Source: Microbulbifer agarilyticus
GTDB lineage: Bacteria > Pseudomonadota > Gammaproteobacteria > Pseudomonadales > Cellvibrionaceae
Assembly (NCBI RefSeq): GCF_019800665.1
Contig: NZ_JAHVKO010000003.1
Location: 830,688 to 894,687, forward strand
DNA: 64,000 nt
Reading direction: 5' to 3'
Numbering within the stretch: position 1 is the stretch's first letter; each line of letters starts with the position of its first letter. The notes beneath the pieces were generated by a model. The model was given only the letters and a program-made list of their open reading frames with translations. It did no database searches and was not told the origin of the DNA. The translations under genes and the position numbers were made by a program. Shown in pieces: positions 39,547 through 48,805 of the stretch.

Positions 39547-41790
39547 TCAGAAGCGGTAGGTTACATTGATGGAACCGTGCTCCGAGTTCGGGCGCGCGGT
39601 AAGGTTTGCACTCACCCCGATAGCCTCCGCCGCTTGCCAACGCAAGCCAACCAGTGCGCCGGCACCATCTTCGAAGAGTCCGGTGTCTTTGCTGGCGTAG
39701 CTCGGCATTGCATTCATGTTGCCAGTCATGGACTTGACGCCCACTTCCAGCATGTCGTTTTCGGTACCGGTGGTGTCTTCGTACCACAGCTGTGCGTGTG
39801 CACTCACGTCACCCCAGGCTTTATCGGCGAAAGCACCGAAACGCATGGTGGTGTAGCGGCGCTCCTGGCTGCCGAAGTTCATACCGAACGGGTCAGCCTG
39901 CTGGTTGTCGGCACTGGCATAGGTGAACCCATCGATGGCAGCTTCGGTGTAGCCATCCACATCGGCGGTCACCTTGGTTACGCCGGCGAATGGACCAAAG
40001 CGCGCTTCACCGCGGGAAATGTTGAGACCGGCGGTGAGGTCCAGAGTGGTGTTTTCACCGCTTGTTTCGCCGTACAGGGTATCCGAGAACTGATCACCCA
40101 GCTGGAAGTGACGACCGATTCGATCGTAATCCACATCGGTGATGGTCGCGCTGGCGTCAACGAAGAAGCCATTGGCGTGGTAGCGGGTGAACAGGCTGTA
40201 GTTGGTCGAGGTGGACTCGATGTCGCTCTGGTTGTTTTCCAGGGACAGGTCAGAGCGACTCACCGCGAAGCCCAGCTGCAAGTTATCGCGCAGCGCGTAA
40301 CCGGCACCGATCAGGCCGCCGTTGCCATCGCCACTGGCGGAGGGTGCCAGGTTGTTGTCGTAATCGCTGCTACCGAATACGCCGCTCACAAACACGCCGC
40401 TTTCCGCAGTGCGGTAGCGGCTGCTGGCGAAGCTTTCTTCCAGCGCGGCGGTGTGGCTGCGAGAAGCCTGTACGCCCATGTCGGGCAACTGGCCTGCGAC
40501 CTGCGCGGCGTTAACCACAGAGGTGTAGTAATCCGCGAGCAGTTCCTGGGCGGCCTGGGTGGGGTGTACGGAATCGTTAAACAGCAGCTTGCTGGCGTCC
40601 GGTGCGCTGCCGTTTTCGCCGTATACCGGGTGAGGGATACAGTCATTGCCGTTGTAGCACAGTGTGCTTTGGTCAAACTCATCGGAGAAGCCCAGCGCAG
40701 CGGCATTTTCCATGGCAATGGTAACTACGCCTTCCATATCTACCATCAACACGCCGTCGATATCGCGGGCCTCCGCCAGTAGGGTGCTATTGAACAAGGT
40801 AACGGCATCGCTGGCTTGTGAAAGGGTGCCGTCGATGGCGGCAGCGAGCTGGGCGTCAGCTTCTTCCTGGGTTAGCAAACCGCCGGCAACCGCATTGGCA
40901 AGCTGTGCGGCTTCCGGGCTCGCCGCCACCGCCTGGGCAACGGCGGCATACATGCCGGGGGTTTTGCTGATGTCAGGGACATTGGAAACGAGAATATAGT
41001 TGGCGCCGGCATCCGATAGCGCGCCGGCACTGTCGGCCAGCATATTGGCGGCGAGGCCAGTTTGCGCACCGAACTGTTCTGCAGTGATGGCGCCACTCAG
41101 AGAGGCAGTAAACCCACTCAGCAGATCGTTGCCACCACCGTTAACCCAGTACAGCGCTTTCCCGTCGGCGCGGCCGCGTGTGGTTTCGAGATAACCCAGG
41201 CCCAGCGGGTGTGGATTACCGGTAATGCCGGAGTCCGCAACGATTGCGCCAAGCGCATTCGGGTCGCCGGCTAGATACGCGCCGAGTAGGTTCAGATCGG
41301 GGTAGAGACCGGTGTCAGTCTCACGGGTCGGGTCCGGCAGCAGGGCACTGACAAAACTATGTGTGTTCACATCGAGGGTGAGCCCTTGCTCGGCGAGGTA
41401 TTCCATATAGCCGCGGGTACCCAGTATATTCAGCAGTACGTCCGCGGCGCGGTGGCCACCGACGGCCCAGCCGCCGCCGACGTTTGACAGTGACGCGCGC
41501 ACCTGATCTTCGGGGCTAACAGTTGAAGTAACATCGGGAAGGCACAAGAACAGGCCGGCACAAGACGGGGTGACCGGTCCGAGGCCGAGCTGTTGCGAGA
41601 GAATGTCGATGGCTGCTTGCTTGTCGTCACCGCTGGTGAATACACCGGCGTTACCGACATCGGTGAGGCTGTCGCCGAAAGCAACCACTTGAGAAAATGG
41701 GGACTCGTCGGCAAGGGCGGTGGTGCTCAGACCGCTGGTGATGGAAGCAAAAGCTATCGCGGCCGCCAGGTTGCGCTTGGCGTTGGGCAT
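39547..41790 (-). CDS. autotransporter GDSL lipase/esterase
   Basis: A 747-residue protein: signal peptide (AIAFASITSGLSTTALA), an SGNH/GDSL hydrolase passenger (about 30-440) and a C-terminal autotransporter beta-barrel (about 480-747) ending in YRF. The catalytic blocks are present: AFGDSLTDVGN (Ser), YWVNGGGNDLLSG (oxyanion Asn) and LLFNDSVHPTQAAQ (Asp and His). It should display an esterase at the cell surface, like EstA of Pseudomonas, but the passenger is about 100 residues longer, including NAVAGGLLTQEEADAQLA-type alanine-rich inserts. Transcribed alone, with a terminator downstream. Confidence 0.93.
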   Translation of the reverse strand: MPNAKRNLAAAIAFASITSGLSTTALADESPFSQVVAFGDSLTDVGNAGVFTSGDDKQAAIDILSQQLGLGPVTPSCAGLFLCLPDVTSTVSPEDQVRASLSNVGGGWAVGGHRAADVLLNILGTRGYMEYLAEQGLTLDVNTHSFVSALLPDPTRETDTGLYPDLNLLGAYLAGDPNALGAIVADSGITGNPHPLGLGYLETTRGRADGKALYWVNGGGNDLLSGFTASLSGAITAEQFGAQTGLAANMLADSAGALSDAGANYILVSNVPDISKTPGMYAAVAQAVAASPEAAQLANAVAGGLLTQEEADAQLAAAIDGTLSQASDAVTLFNSTLLAEARDIDGVLMVDMEGVVTIAMENAAALGFSDEFDQSTLCYNGNDCIPHPVYGENGSAPDASKLLFNDSVHPTQAAQELLADYYTSVVNAAQVAGQLPDMGVQASRSHTAALEESFASSRYRTAESGVFVSGVFGSSDYDNNLAPSASGDGNGGLIGAGYALRDNLQLGFAVSRSDLSLENNQSDIESTSTNYSLFTRYHANGFFVDASATITDVDYDRIGRHFQLGDQFSDTLYGETSGENTTLDLTAGLNISRGEARFGPFAGVTKVTADVDGYTEAAIDGFTYASADNQQADPFGMNFGSQERRYTTMRFGAFADKAWGDVSAHAQLWYEDTTGTENDMLEVGVKSMTGNMNAMPSYASKDTGLFEDGAGALVGLRWQAAEAIGVSANLTARPNSEHGSINVTYRF

Positions 41791-42028
41791 GGTTATCTCC
41801 TAGCATCGCTACGCGCAGCGCAATCGCTGAGTTTTGTCAGCGTAAGACCTGTGCGTGCATCATTATTTTTATCTGTTAGTAGTCCCAGAAAAACCAGAAC
41901 TCGTCCGATACTAACCGAGGAAAAATACAGAGTGAACGAAAAGTCGAAACTAAATCTGTCTGATCGGTCACGGCTTGTGGCGCGTGTATCTCGGTAACAT
42001 CTATGAGGGTTTGAGGGGGCCTACATAG

Positions 42029-44014
42029 CTAGCGCAGCGTGTGCAGGAACTGCATATGGCGCTCGTACTGGGAGACCATGTCGGTAAGTATCTGTTCAGA
42101 GGTCCAGCCCATCACATCGTAATCCTGGCCGCCCTCCTGAAGGTGTACTTCTGCCCGGAAGTAGACATCGTCCGAATCGTCATCAAGGTCGTTATCCAGC
42201 TCGCGCTCGGGATGGGCGGCATCTGGTTTCAAGGTGGCCTTGGGGTGCAACCCGTAAATAAAGCTGACCTCGCTTCCTTGCGTTACTTCCAGCTGAATCA
42301 CGTGATTTTTGCGTTCGGTCACCGATGCCTGGTAGCCATTTTTTTGCATTTCAGCGGCAAACTCTTCCAGCGCCGGTTTACCCGTGTTGTCGATAAAGGC
42401 CTGAACCTGGGCCAGGGTGGAAAGCTGTAATGCATTTTCCAAACGCTCCTGCCAGGCCACAGGATTGCGCGCGCTGATGGGGGCCACCGGTGCGTGCTGG
42501 CTAATACGTTTGGCACTGTCGGTACGCAGGGCAGTGATCAGCCCGTACATGGCGATCAGCAATATGGCGGAAAAGGGCAGTGCGCTTACAATCACCGCGG
42601 TTTGCAGCGAGCCCAGCCCGCCCGCCAGCAAGAGTGCAATGGCCACGGCGCCGATCAGGAAGCACCAGAAGATTCGCTGCCACAGTGGGGTCTCATCCCG
42701 TCCATGGGAGGACAGCATGTTGACCACCATTGCCCCCGAATCCGCCGAGGTCACGAAGAACACAATGACCATAACTACCGCGACAAACGAAAATACCGAG
42801 GAAAATGGAAACTGCTCGAGGAACTGGAACAGGGCGACGGACTGATCCTGGGAGACGACCTCGCCTAATTGGGTAAGCCCCTGATCGAGGATCATGTGAA
42901 TGGCGGAATTTCCGAAGAAGGTCATCCACATCATGGTCACCAGCGCCGGTACCAGCATCGCGCCGATCACAAACTCGCGAATGGTGCGTCCGCGGGAGAT
43001 ACGCGCGATAAACAGCCCAACAAACGGTGACCAGGACATCCACCAGCCCCAGTACAGAATGGTCCAGCCCCCCAGCCAATCGGTAGGGGCGTACGCATAG
43101 AGGTTGAACGTCTTGTTGATGATTTGCGAGAGGTAACTACCAAAGTTCTGCACAAATGCCTGTAACAGATATACGGTGCTGCCCAGCAGGAGCACCATCA
43201 GCAGGAGCAGGACCGCCAACACCATATTGAGTTGTGAGAGCCGCTTGATCCCGGTATCCAGGCCGGTAACCACGGACACGGTAGCGAGTAGAGTGGTCAG
43301 CACGATCAGTGCAACCTGCACACCGTTGCCAATGGGCAACCCGAACAGATGATTCAGTCCGGAATTGATTTGCAGTACCCCGTAGCCCAGAGTGGTCGCC
43401 ACCCCGCACACGGTGCCGACGATGGCAAAGACGTCCACAGCATGGCCCATAGGGCCATAGATACGCTCGCCAATCATTGGATACAGTGCCGAGCGCAGGG
43501 TGAGTGGGAGTTTATGCCGGTAGCTGAAGTAGCCAAGTATCAGCGCCACAATCGCGTAAATGGCCCAGGCATGAAAACCCCAGTGGAAGAAGGTGAGTAC
43601 CATCGCCTGGCGTGCCGCGGTAACGGTACCGGTATCGCCCACTGGTGGGTCCAGGTAATGCATCACCGGCTCGGCGACGCCAAAGAACAGAAGACCAATA
43701 CCCATGCCGGCAGAAAACAGCATGGCGAACCAGGAAAGAAAGTCGTAATCCGGCTCTGCGTGCTCGGGCCCCAGCTTGATCGCACCAAACCTGGACATGG
43801 CAATGGCGATAGTGCCGATCAGCACGATGGCCACGGCGAGTACGTAATACCAGCTCATGTGCTCGACAACCCACGTCTGCAGGTATTTAAACGTGGCAGT
43901 GGCGTTATCCGGGGCAAGGACCGCGTAGGCGACGATTAAAAGAAGCACAGCGGTCGCCGAGTAGAAAACCGGTGGGTTGAAGTGCGCCAAGTGTTTACTG
44001 CTGTTTCGGCTCAT
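42029..44014 (-). CDS. BCCT-family betaine/choline transporter
   Basis: A 661-residue BCCT carrier with 12 helices. The family signature GWTILYWGWWMSWSPFVGLF is complete, including the tryptophans of the substrate site, followed by IARISRGRTIREFVIGAML. A long soluble C-terminal tail (about residues 510-661, acidic with DNDLDDDSDDV) resembles the osmosensing tail of BetT-type transporters. Glycine betaine or choline uptake for salt tolerance is likely and fits a marine organism. Transcribed alone. Confidence 0.92.
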   Translation of the reverse strand: MSRNSSKHLAHFNPPVFYSATAVLLLIVAYAVLAPDNATATFKYLQTWVVEHMSWYYVLAVAIVLIGTIAIAMSRFGAIKLGPEHAEPDYDFLSWFAMLFSAGMGIGLLFFGVAEPVMHYLDPPVGDTGTVTAARQAMVLTFFHWGFHAWAIYAIVALILGYFSYRHKLPLTLRSALYPMIGERIYGPMGHAVDVFAIVGTVCGVATTLGYGVLQINSGLNHLFGLPIGNGVQVALIVLTTLLATVSVVTGLDTGIKRLSQLNMVLAVLLLLMVLLLGSTVYLLQAFVQNFGSYLSQIINKTFNLYAYAPTDWLGGWTILYWGWWMSWSPFVGLFIARISRGRTIREFVIGAMLVPALVTMMWMTFFGNSAIHMILDQGLTQLGEVVSQDQSVALFQFLEQFPFSSVFSFVAVVMVIVFFVTSADSGAMVVNMLSSHGRDETPLWQRIFWCFLIGAVAIALLLAGGLGSLQTAVIVSALPFSAILLIAMYGLITALRTDSAKRISQHAPVAPISARNPVAWQERLENALQLSTLAQVQAFIDNTGKPALEEFAAEMQKNGYQASVTERKNHVIQLEVTQGSEVSFIYGLHPKATLKPDAAHPERELDNDLDDDSDDVYFRAEVHLQEGGQDYDVMGWTSEQILTDMVSQYERHMQFLHTLR

Positions 44015-44148
44015 GCCTGACTCGTGTCGCTCTTCGATGAGTTTTTTGGGGATTTAAGGTGTGAGTTTGGTATTATTTTTTCTGTGCTTCGAATAAGCAT
44101 AGACGAATTTTCTTGGTATAAATGTGCGGAATATAGAAGCACCTTCTT

Positions 44149-44565
44149 ATGTTGTTTATTTCTCGTAACCTGGCACTCCCGCTTGATGAAGTGGAAATGC
44201 ACGCGATGCGCTCCGGTGGTGCCGGTGGTCAGAACGTCAATAAAGTATCGACCGCTATCCATCTGCGTTTTGATATCGGTGCATCCAGCCTGCCTGCTCC
44301 GGTGAAACAGCGTTTGCTGGCGCTGCGCGATCAGCGCATTACCGACGAAGGTGTGATCGTGATCAAGGGGCAGCGGTTTCGCACCCAGGAGAAGAATCGC
44401 GCAGATGTGTTGGAAAGACTGCGGGAACTAATTGCCAGTGTTTTGGTAGCACCCAAGAAGCGTATTCCTACAAAGCCCACCAAAGGCTCCAAAGAGCGGC
44501 GCCTCAATAGCAAAGCCCGCCGCGGCAAAATTAAATCCATGCGCGGCAAGGTTTCGGATCACTGA
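44149..44565 (+). CDS. arfB: alternative ribosome-rescue factor ArfB
   Basis: ArfB (YaeJ), 138 residues, a codon-independent peptidyl-tRNA hydrolase that frees ribosomes stalled at mRNA ends. The catalytic GGQ is in RSGGAGGQNVNKVSTAI near residue 27, and the basic C-terminal tail (KPTKGSKERRLNSKARRGKIKSMRGK) enters the empty mRNA channel. Start MLFISRNLALP fits the family. Confidence 0.94.
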   Translation: MLFISRNLALPLDEVEMHAMRSGGAGGQNVNKVSTAIHLRFDIGASSLPAPVKQRLLALRDQRITDEGVIVIKGQRFRTQEKNRADVLERLRELIASVLVAPKKRIPTKPTKGSKERRLNSKARRGKIKSMRGKVSDH

Positions 44566-44635
44566 AAGTAATACGCAAAAAGCTCACTCGAAAGCACGAA
44601 CAGAAAGTACAACTAACGCATTACTAAAAAGCACC

Positions 44636-45688
44636 ATGAGCATCCGCTACAACGCGCAAGCGCTAAAAAAATTTGCCAGTACGTTATTTGCCTCAACCGG
44701 AATCGCGTCCGACCGGGCCGATATCATGGCGGAAGTGTTTCTGGAAGCCGATCTTATGGGCTTCACCACCCATGGTCTGAATCGGGTAGCGTCCAACCTG
44801 CATTGGTTGCAAAGCGGTGCGTCGCGGCTTGCGGGCGAGCCACACGTCTTGCTGGACCGGGGCAATTGTCTGAATTGGGATGCTGAGTTCCTTCCCGGAC
44901 CCTGGGTCGTTTCGCAAGCGGTTGATGAGGCGCTCGCGCGGGTAAAGCAATATGGTGTTGTCAGTATTGTGATACGTCGTAGCCAGCACATCGCTTGCCT
45001 GGCAGCGTACCTTCCTAAAATTCTCGAACGCAATTGTGTCGGGCTGCTCACCTGTTCTACTCCAGCTGAGCGCACCGTTGCCCCTCAGGGCAGTAAAACG
45101 CCGCTGTTTTCCGCCAATCCAATCGCCTTTGGTGCGCCCGCTGGCGATTATCCTCTGCTGTTTGATATCAGTATGTCGGCGACCGCTGGCGGCTATGTCG
45201 CACGCGCCGAACGGGAAGGAAAAAAGTTACCACATGCCTATCTGAAGGATTCTGCGGGTAATCCCAGTGACGATCCGGCTGCGTTTGCCAATGGCGGCAG
45301 CATTCTGCCTGTGGGGGGCATGGATCACGGTTACAAGGGCGCGGCTCTGTCGGCGATGTTGGAAGTGTTGAGTATGGGGCTTGGCGGATACGGGCGAGCG
45401 GATGAGGTCGCGCAAGACGACGAAGCCAACTCCGTCTTTATACAGGTTATTGATCCGCAAGCATTCGGTGATTCACAACACTTCTTGCGACAGACTTCGG
45501 CCCTTACCGCATTGTGGTCGTCCTGCGAAGCGGATGGCAACGGTGAGATACGTGTACCGGGCAAGCGGGCCTGGGGTTTGCGTCGCGAACAATTACAGCT
45601 AGGTGTTTCTCTGTATCCATTGATTGAGCAAGATTTGAAGGTCTTGGCGCAAACATACGATATAACATTTCCCAGTCCAGCAGGCTGA
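44636..45688 (+). CDS. Ldh2-family NAD(P)-dependent dehydrogenase
   Basis: A 350-residue member of the malate/lactate/ureidoglycolate dehydrogenase (Ldh_2) family, distinct from classical LDH. The N-terminal helix bundle (ADLMGFTTHGLNRV) and APQGSKTPLFSANPIAFGAP are characteristic, with the likely catalytic histidine in RSQHIACLAAYLP. Family members reduce 2-keto acids or cyclic imines; the substrate cannot be read from the sequence. It sits 71 bases after arfB. Confidence 0.87.
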   Translation: MSIRYNAQALKKFASTLFASTGIASDRADIMAEVFLEADLMGFTTHGLNRVASNLHWLQSGASRLAGEPHVLLDRGNCLNWDAEFLPGPWVVSQAVDEALARVKQYGVVSIVIRRSQHIACLAAYLPKILERNCVGLLTCSTPAERTVAPQGSKTPLFSANPIAFGAPAGDYPLLFDISMSATAGGYVARAEREGKKLPHAYLKDSAGNPSDDPAAFANGGSILPVGGMDHGYKGAALSAMLEVLSMGLGGYGRADEVAQDDEANSVFIQVIDPQAFGDSQHFLRQTSALTALWSSCEADGNGEIRVPGKRAWGLRREQLQLGVSLYPLIEQDLKVLAQTYDITFPSPAG

Positions 45689-46158
45689 TTGTCTTCGGTT
45701 ATGCATGCGTGATTGCTGCGGACGAAAGTGTGGTGCGATTTTTGAACAGTTTGTGCTGTAAATAGGTGAAACCGAGTGTGGTAGTTTGGAATAAACCGCA
45801 TGTTTCTATTGGCTCGCCTATCTATATGTTTCGCCACTAGGACACTTCTTTCCCTTCCAGCTTTTATTCAAAACATTTGTTTCCTGATTTTTCGTCATCG
45901 AAATGGTTTTTGGCTTTTGTTTGGCGCTATTTTCATTGTGTGCACGATTCGTTGATGCGGCTATCAATTTGCCCTACTCTGGTGCGGCTTTTGTTTTGCG
46001 AATAAAAATTGAAGCAGGGTCACACCATTTTTTCCTCGTGTGAGGCGCTGGTGATGGAAGGGTTCCGCTATCGAAATACTGTTTTTCTGTCAGCCATAAG
46101 CAGTAACTGAACCCCGATCGATCCCGCTTTCATATAAATAACTAGGAGAGGGACATTC
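45689..46158. other. 470-base gene-free stretch before the second TonB receptor
   Basis: This gap is AT-richer than its flanks. It has no convincing ORF, tRNA or terminator. It presumably holds the promoter of the receptor gene; a strong AGGAGAGGG Shine-Dalgarno ends it (46144-46152). An imperfect CACAC / GTGTG hairpin lies near 46021-46043. Confidence 0.5.
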
Positions 46159-48756
46159 ATGCGCGTATTTAAAATTAATGCACTGACCTTGGCGATGGCT
46201 GCGGCAACCGCACTGCCAGCGTCTCTGGCGTTTTCCCAACAGGAAGCAGAGCCAGCGAGCGACCAGGAGGTAATGGAAGAAGTTATTACCACCGGTACTC
46301 GCAAAGAAGGTGTGGCTCCCACCGAGACTTTGTCGCCGGTCGATGTACTGGGCGGCAATCAATTTTCTGAACAGGGTAATTTTGACCTTACCGAATCGCT
46401 GGCCAAGATCGCACCGTCGTTCAACACTCAGCGTTTTCCGATTGCCGATGGTACTGCTTTTATTCGCCCAGTAACCCTGCGCAATCTCTCGCCCGACCAG
46501 ACCCTGGTACTGGTTAACGGCACCCGTCGTCACCGTTCTGCACTGGTAAACCTGCAGTTGGCCCCGCTGGGTACCACCAACCAGGGTGCGCAGGCCGTGG
46601 ATTTCGCCGCGCTGCCCTCCATGGCCATCGAGCGCGTTGAAGTACTGCGTGATGGCGCTTCCGCCCAGTACGGTTCCGACGCTATTGCCGGTGTGGTGAA
46701 CGTAATTTTGAAAGACGATGCGGAAGGCTTCGGCTTGTCTGCCCAGACCGGCGAATACTTTGAGGGTGACGGCACGCGTACCACGCTGGCGGCGAATGGT
46801 GGTTTTGCTCTCGGTGAACAGGGCTTCCTGAACGCTACCATCGAACATTCCTCCGCGGATAAAACCTGGCGCGGTGAAGCGCGTCCGGATGCGGTCTATG
46901 TTGGCAGCATCGTGGGTAAAGAAAATGTCCCCCTGGATGGCCTCGGCCAGCGCTGGGGTGACCCGGAAGTGGAAGCGCTCAAGTTCTTTGCTAATACCGG
47001 CTACGCGCTGAGTGACACTACCGAGCTGTACGGTAACTTCGGTTACTCCAAAAACGAGACCATTTCTGATTTCTTTTACCGTGGTCCGGTACTGGATCCC
47101 TCCGCGGAGTTTGGCGCGCGTGAAACATTGCAGGCCGATGGCGACGGCGATTTTATGCCAGACCCCGCACCGCAGTCCCTGGTGGACGATATTATCGCCC
47201 AGGGCTTAAACCCGGCTGACTATCTGATGGCGGATAGCAGCAGCACCAGTGGCTATGTACTGCGTAACCCCATTTATACGCAGTTCCCCGGTGGTTATAA
47301 CCCGTCCTTCGGCGCAGACATTACCGATGTTTCCGCCGTGGTTGGTGCCCGCGGAGAGTGGGACAATGGCATTAGCTGGGATCTGCGCGCACGCACCGCC
47401 GAGAGCGAAGTATCCTATGTGCTGGAAAACTCCATTAACCCGAGCCTGGGCATCAACTCGCCGTTGACCTTCAACCCGGGTACCCTGACGCAGGCCGAGA
47501 CCAGCGTAAATGCGGATTTCGTTAAGCCGGTAGATGTTGCCGCTTTCTCCTCACCATTGAACGTGGCGTTCGGTATGGAATGGCGCGATGAGACCTACAA
47601 GATTGGCGCGGGTGACGAAGCCTCCATTGCGGTAGGCCCGACTGCTGCGGTATTTGGCGTGGGCTCCGATGGTTTCCAGGGCTTCCCGGTGGAAGCGGCT
47701 GGTGAGTACAGCAGCACCAGTACCGCGGCGTACGTAGATCTGGAAGCGGATGTAACCGACAAACTGCTTCTCGGTGCGGCACTGCGTTTCGAGAATTACG
47801 ACGAGTTCGGCTCCACCTTTGACTGGAAATTGTCTGCACGTTACGACTTTACCGATAGCTTCGCTCTGCGTGGTACCGCGAACACCGGCTTCCGTGCACC
47901 CACTCCGGGCCAGGTGAACACCCTGAACGTCACTACGACTTCTGACTCTTCTGGCAACCTGATCCCCAACGGCACTTACCCGGTAAATCATCCGGTGGCC
48001 ATGACCCTGGGGGCCAAGGAGCTGACTCCGGAAGAGTCCACCAGCTTTACCCTTGGCGCAGTGTGGAGCCCGTTGGATAACACCAGCGTGACCATCGATT
48101 ACTACAACATTGCCATCGAAGATCGGCTGGCCCTGCGTAACAACACTATCGGTGCTGCCGATGTGGCTCTGTTGGAAGGTGCTGGCGTAGAGAATGCGGC
48201 ACTGCTGGAAGGCAGTAACGCCAACTACTTCGTCAATGCATTTGACTCCGATGTGTCGGGTATTGATCTGGCGGTAACCAGCGATTTTGAAATTGGCGGT
48301 GGTTCCCTTGTTGTGGATCTGCGCCACAATCACAACAACCAGGATGTGAGCAAGGTTGCGCCTAACACCATCAACGCTTCCCGCGTTTTCGACCTGGAAA
48401 ACCAGGTGCCAAGCGACCGTACAACCCTGACCTTTGATTATGACGCCGGTGACATGTTTAACGGCTACCTGCGTCTGAACCGTTACAGCGGTTGGGAGAG
48501 TACTTTCGGTCTGTTCGGCCCGGGCGATGCTTCCGATGCATCTTCCTACGGCAGCGAAATTCTGGTGGATATCGAAACTACAATCACCCTCGCGGACAAC
48601 TACAAGGTATCTATCGGTGGTGAAAATATTTTCGATGTTCAGTCGGATGATGAAGCCGATCCGACCCTGCAGTTCCTCGGCGTACGTCAGGCGCTGACGT
48701 CACCGTTTGGTTTTAACGGTGGTTTCTGGTACCTGCGCGCGAGTGCAGAATTCTAA
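46159..48756 (+). CDS. TonB-dependent outer membrane receptor, large
   Basis: An 865-residue TonB-dependent receptor with a signal peptide (LTLAMAAATALPASLAFS), a TonB-box region (MEEVITTGTRKEG), a plug (about 55-185, with ERVEVLRDGASAQYGSDAIAG) and a long barrel ending in RASAEF. The barrel is about 150 residues longer than that of the first receptor in the window. Such large receptors in marine bacteria often import oligosaccharides or siderophores. No hydrolase or regulator sits next to it, so the substrate is open. A terminator follows. Confidence 0.92.
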   Translation: MRVFKINALTLAMAAATALPASLAFSQQEAEPASDQEVMEEVITTGTRKEGVAPTETLSPVDVLGGNQFSEQGNFDLTESLAKIAPSFNTQRFPIADGTAFIRPVTLRNLSPDQTLVLVNGTRRHRSALVNLQLAPLGTTNQGAQAVDFAALPSMAIERVEVLRDGASAQYGSDAIAGVVNVILKDDAEGFGLSAQTGEYFEGDGTRTTLAANGGFALGEQGFLNATIEHSSADKTWRGEARPDAVYVGSIVGKENVPLDGLGQRWGDPEVEALKFFANTGYALSDTTELYGNFGYSKNETISDFFYRGPVLDPSAEFGARETLQADGDGDFMPDPAPQSLVDDIIAQGLNPADYLMADSSSTSGYVLRNPIYTQFPGGYNPSFGADITDVSAVVGARGEWDNGISWDLRARTAESEVSYVLENSINPSLGINSPLTFNPGTLTQAETSVNADFVKPVDVAAFSSPLNVAFGMEWRDETYKIGAGDEASIAVGPTAAVFGVGSDGFQGFPVEAAGEYSSTSTAAYVDLEADVTDKLLLGAALRFENYDEFGSTFDWKLSARYDFTDSFALRGTANTGFRAPTPGQVNTLNVTTTSDSSGNLIPNGTYPVNHPVAMTLGAKELTPEESTSFTLGAVWSPLDNTSVTIDYYNIAIEDRLALRNNTIGAADVALLEGAGVENAALLEGSNANYFVNAFDSDVSGIDLAVTSDFEIGGGSLVVDLRHNHNNQDVSKVAPNTINASRVFDLENQVPSDRTTLTFDYDAGDMFNGYLRLNRYSGWESTFGLFGPGDASDASSYGSEILVDIETTITLADNYKVSIGGENIFDVQSDDEADPTLQFLGVRQALTSPFGFNGGFWYLRASAEF

Positions 48757-48772
48757 GTCTGCAGCTTGCAAC

Positions 48773-48798
48773 AAGGCCTCCCTCGGGAGGCCTTTTTT
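48773..48798 (+). terminator. bidirectional terminator between TonB receptor and dnaE2
   Basis: Stem AAGGCCTCCC / GGGAGGCCTT followed by a T run, placed between two converging genes. It should stop transcription from the receptor and may also stop dnaE2 transcripts. Confidence 0.85.
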
Positions 48799-48805
48799 AT
48801 TTCTC

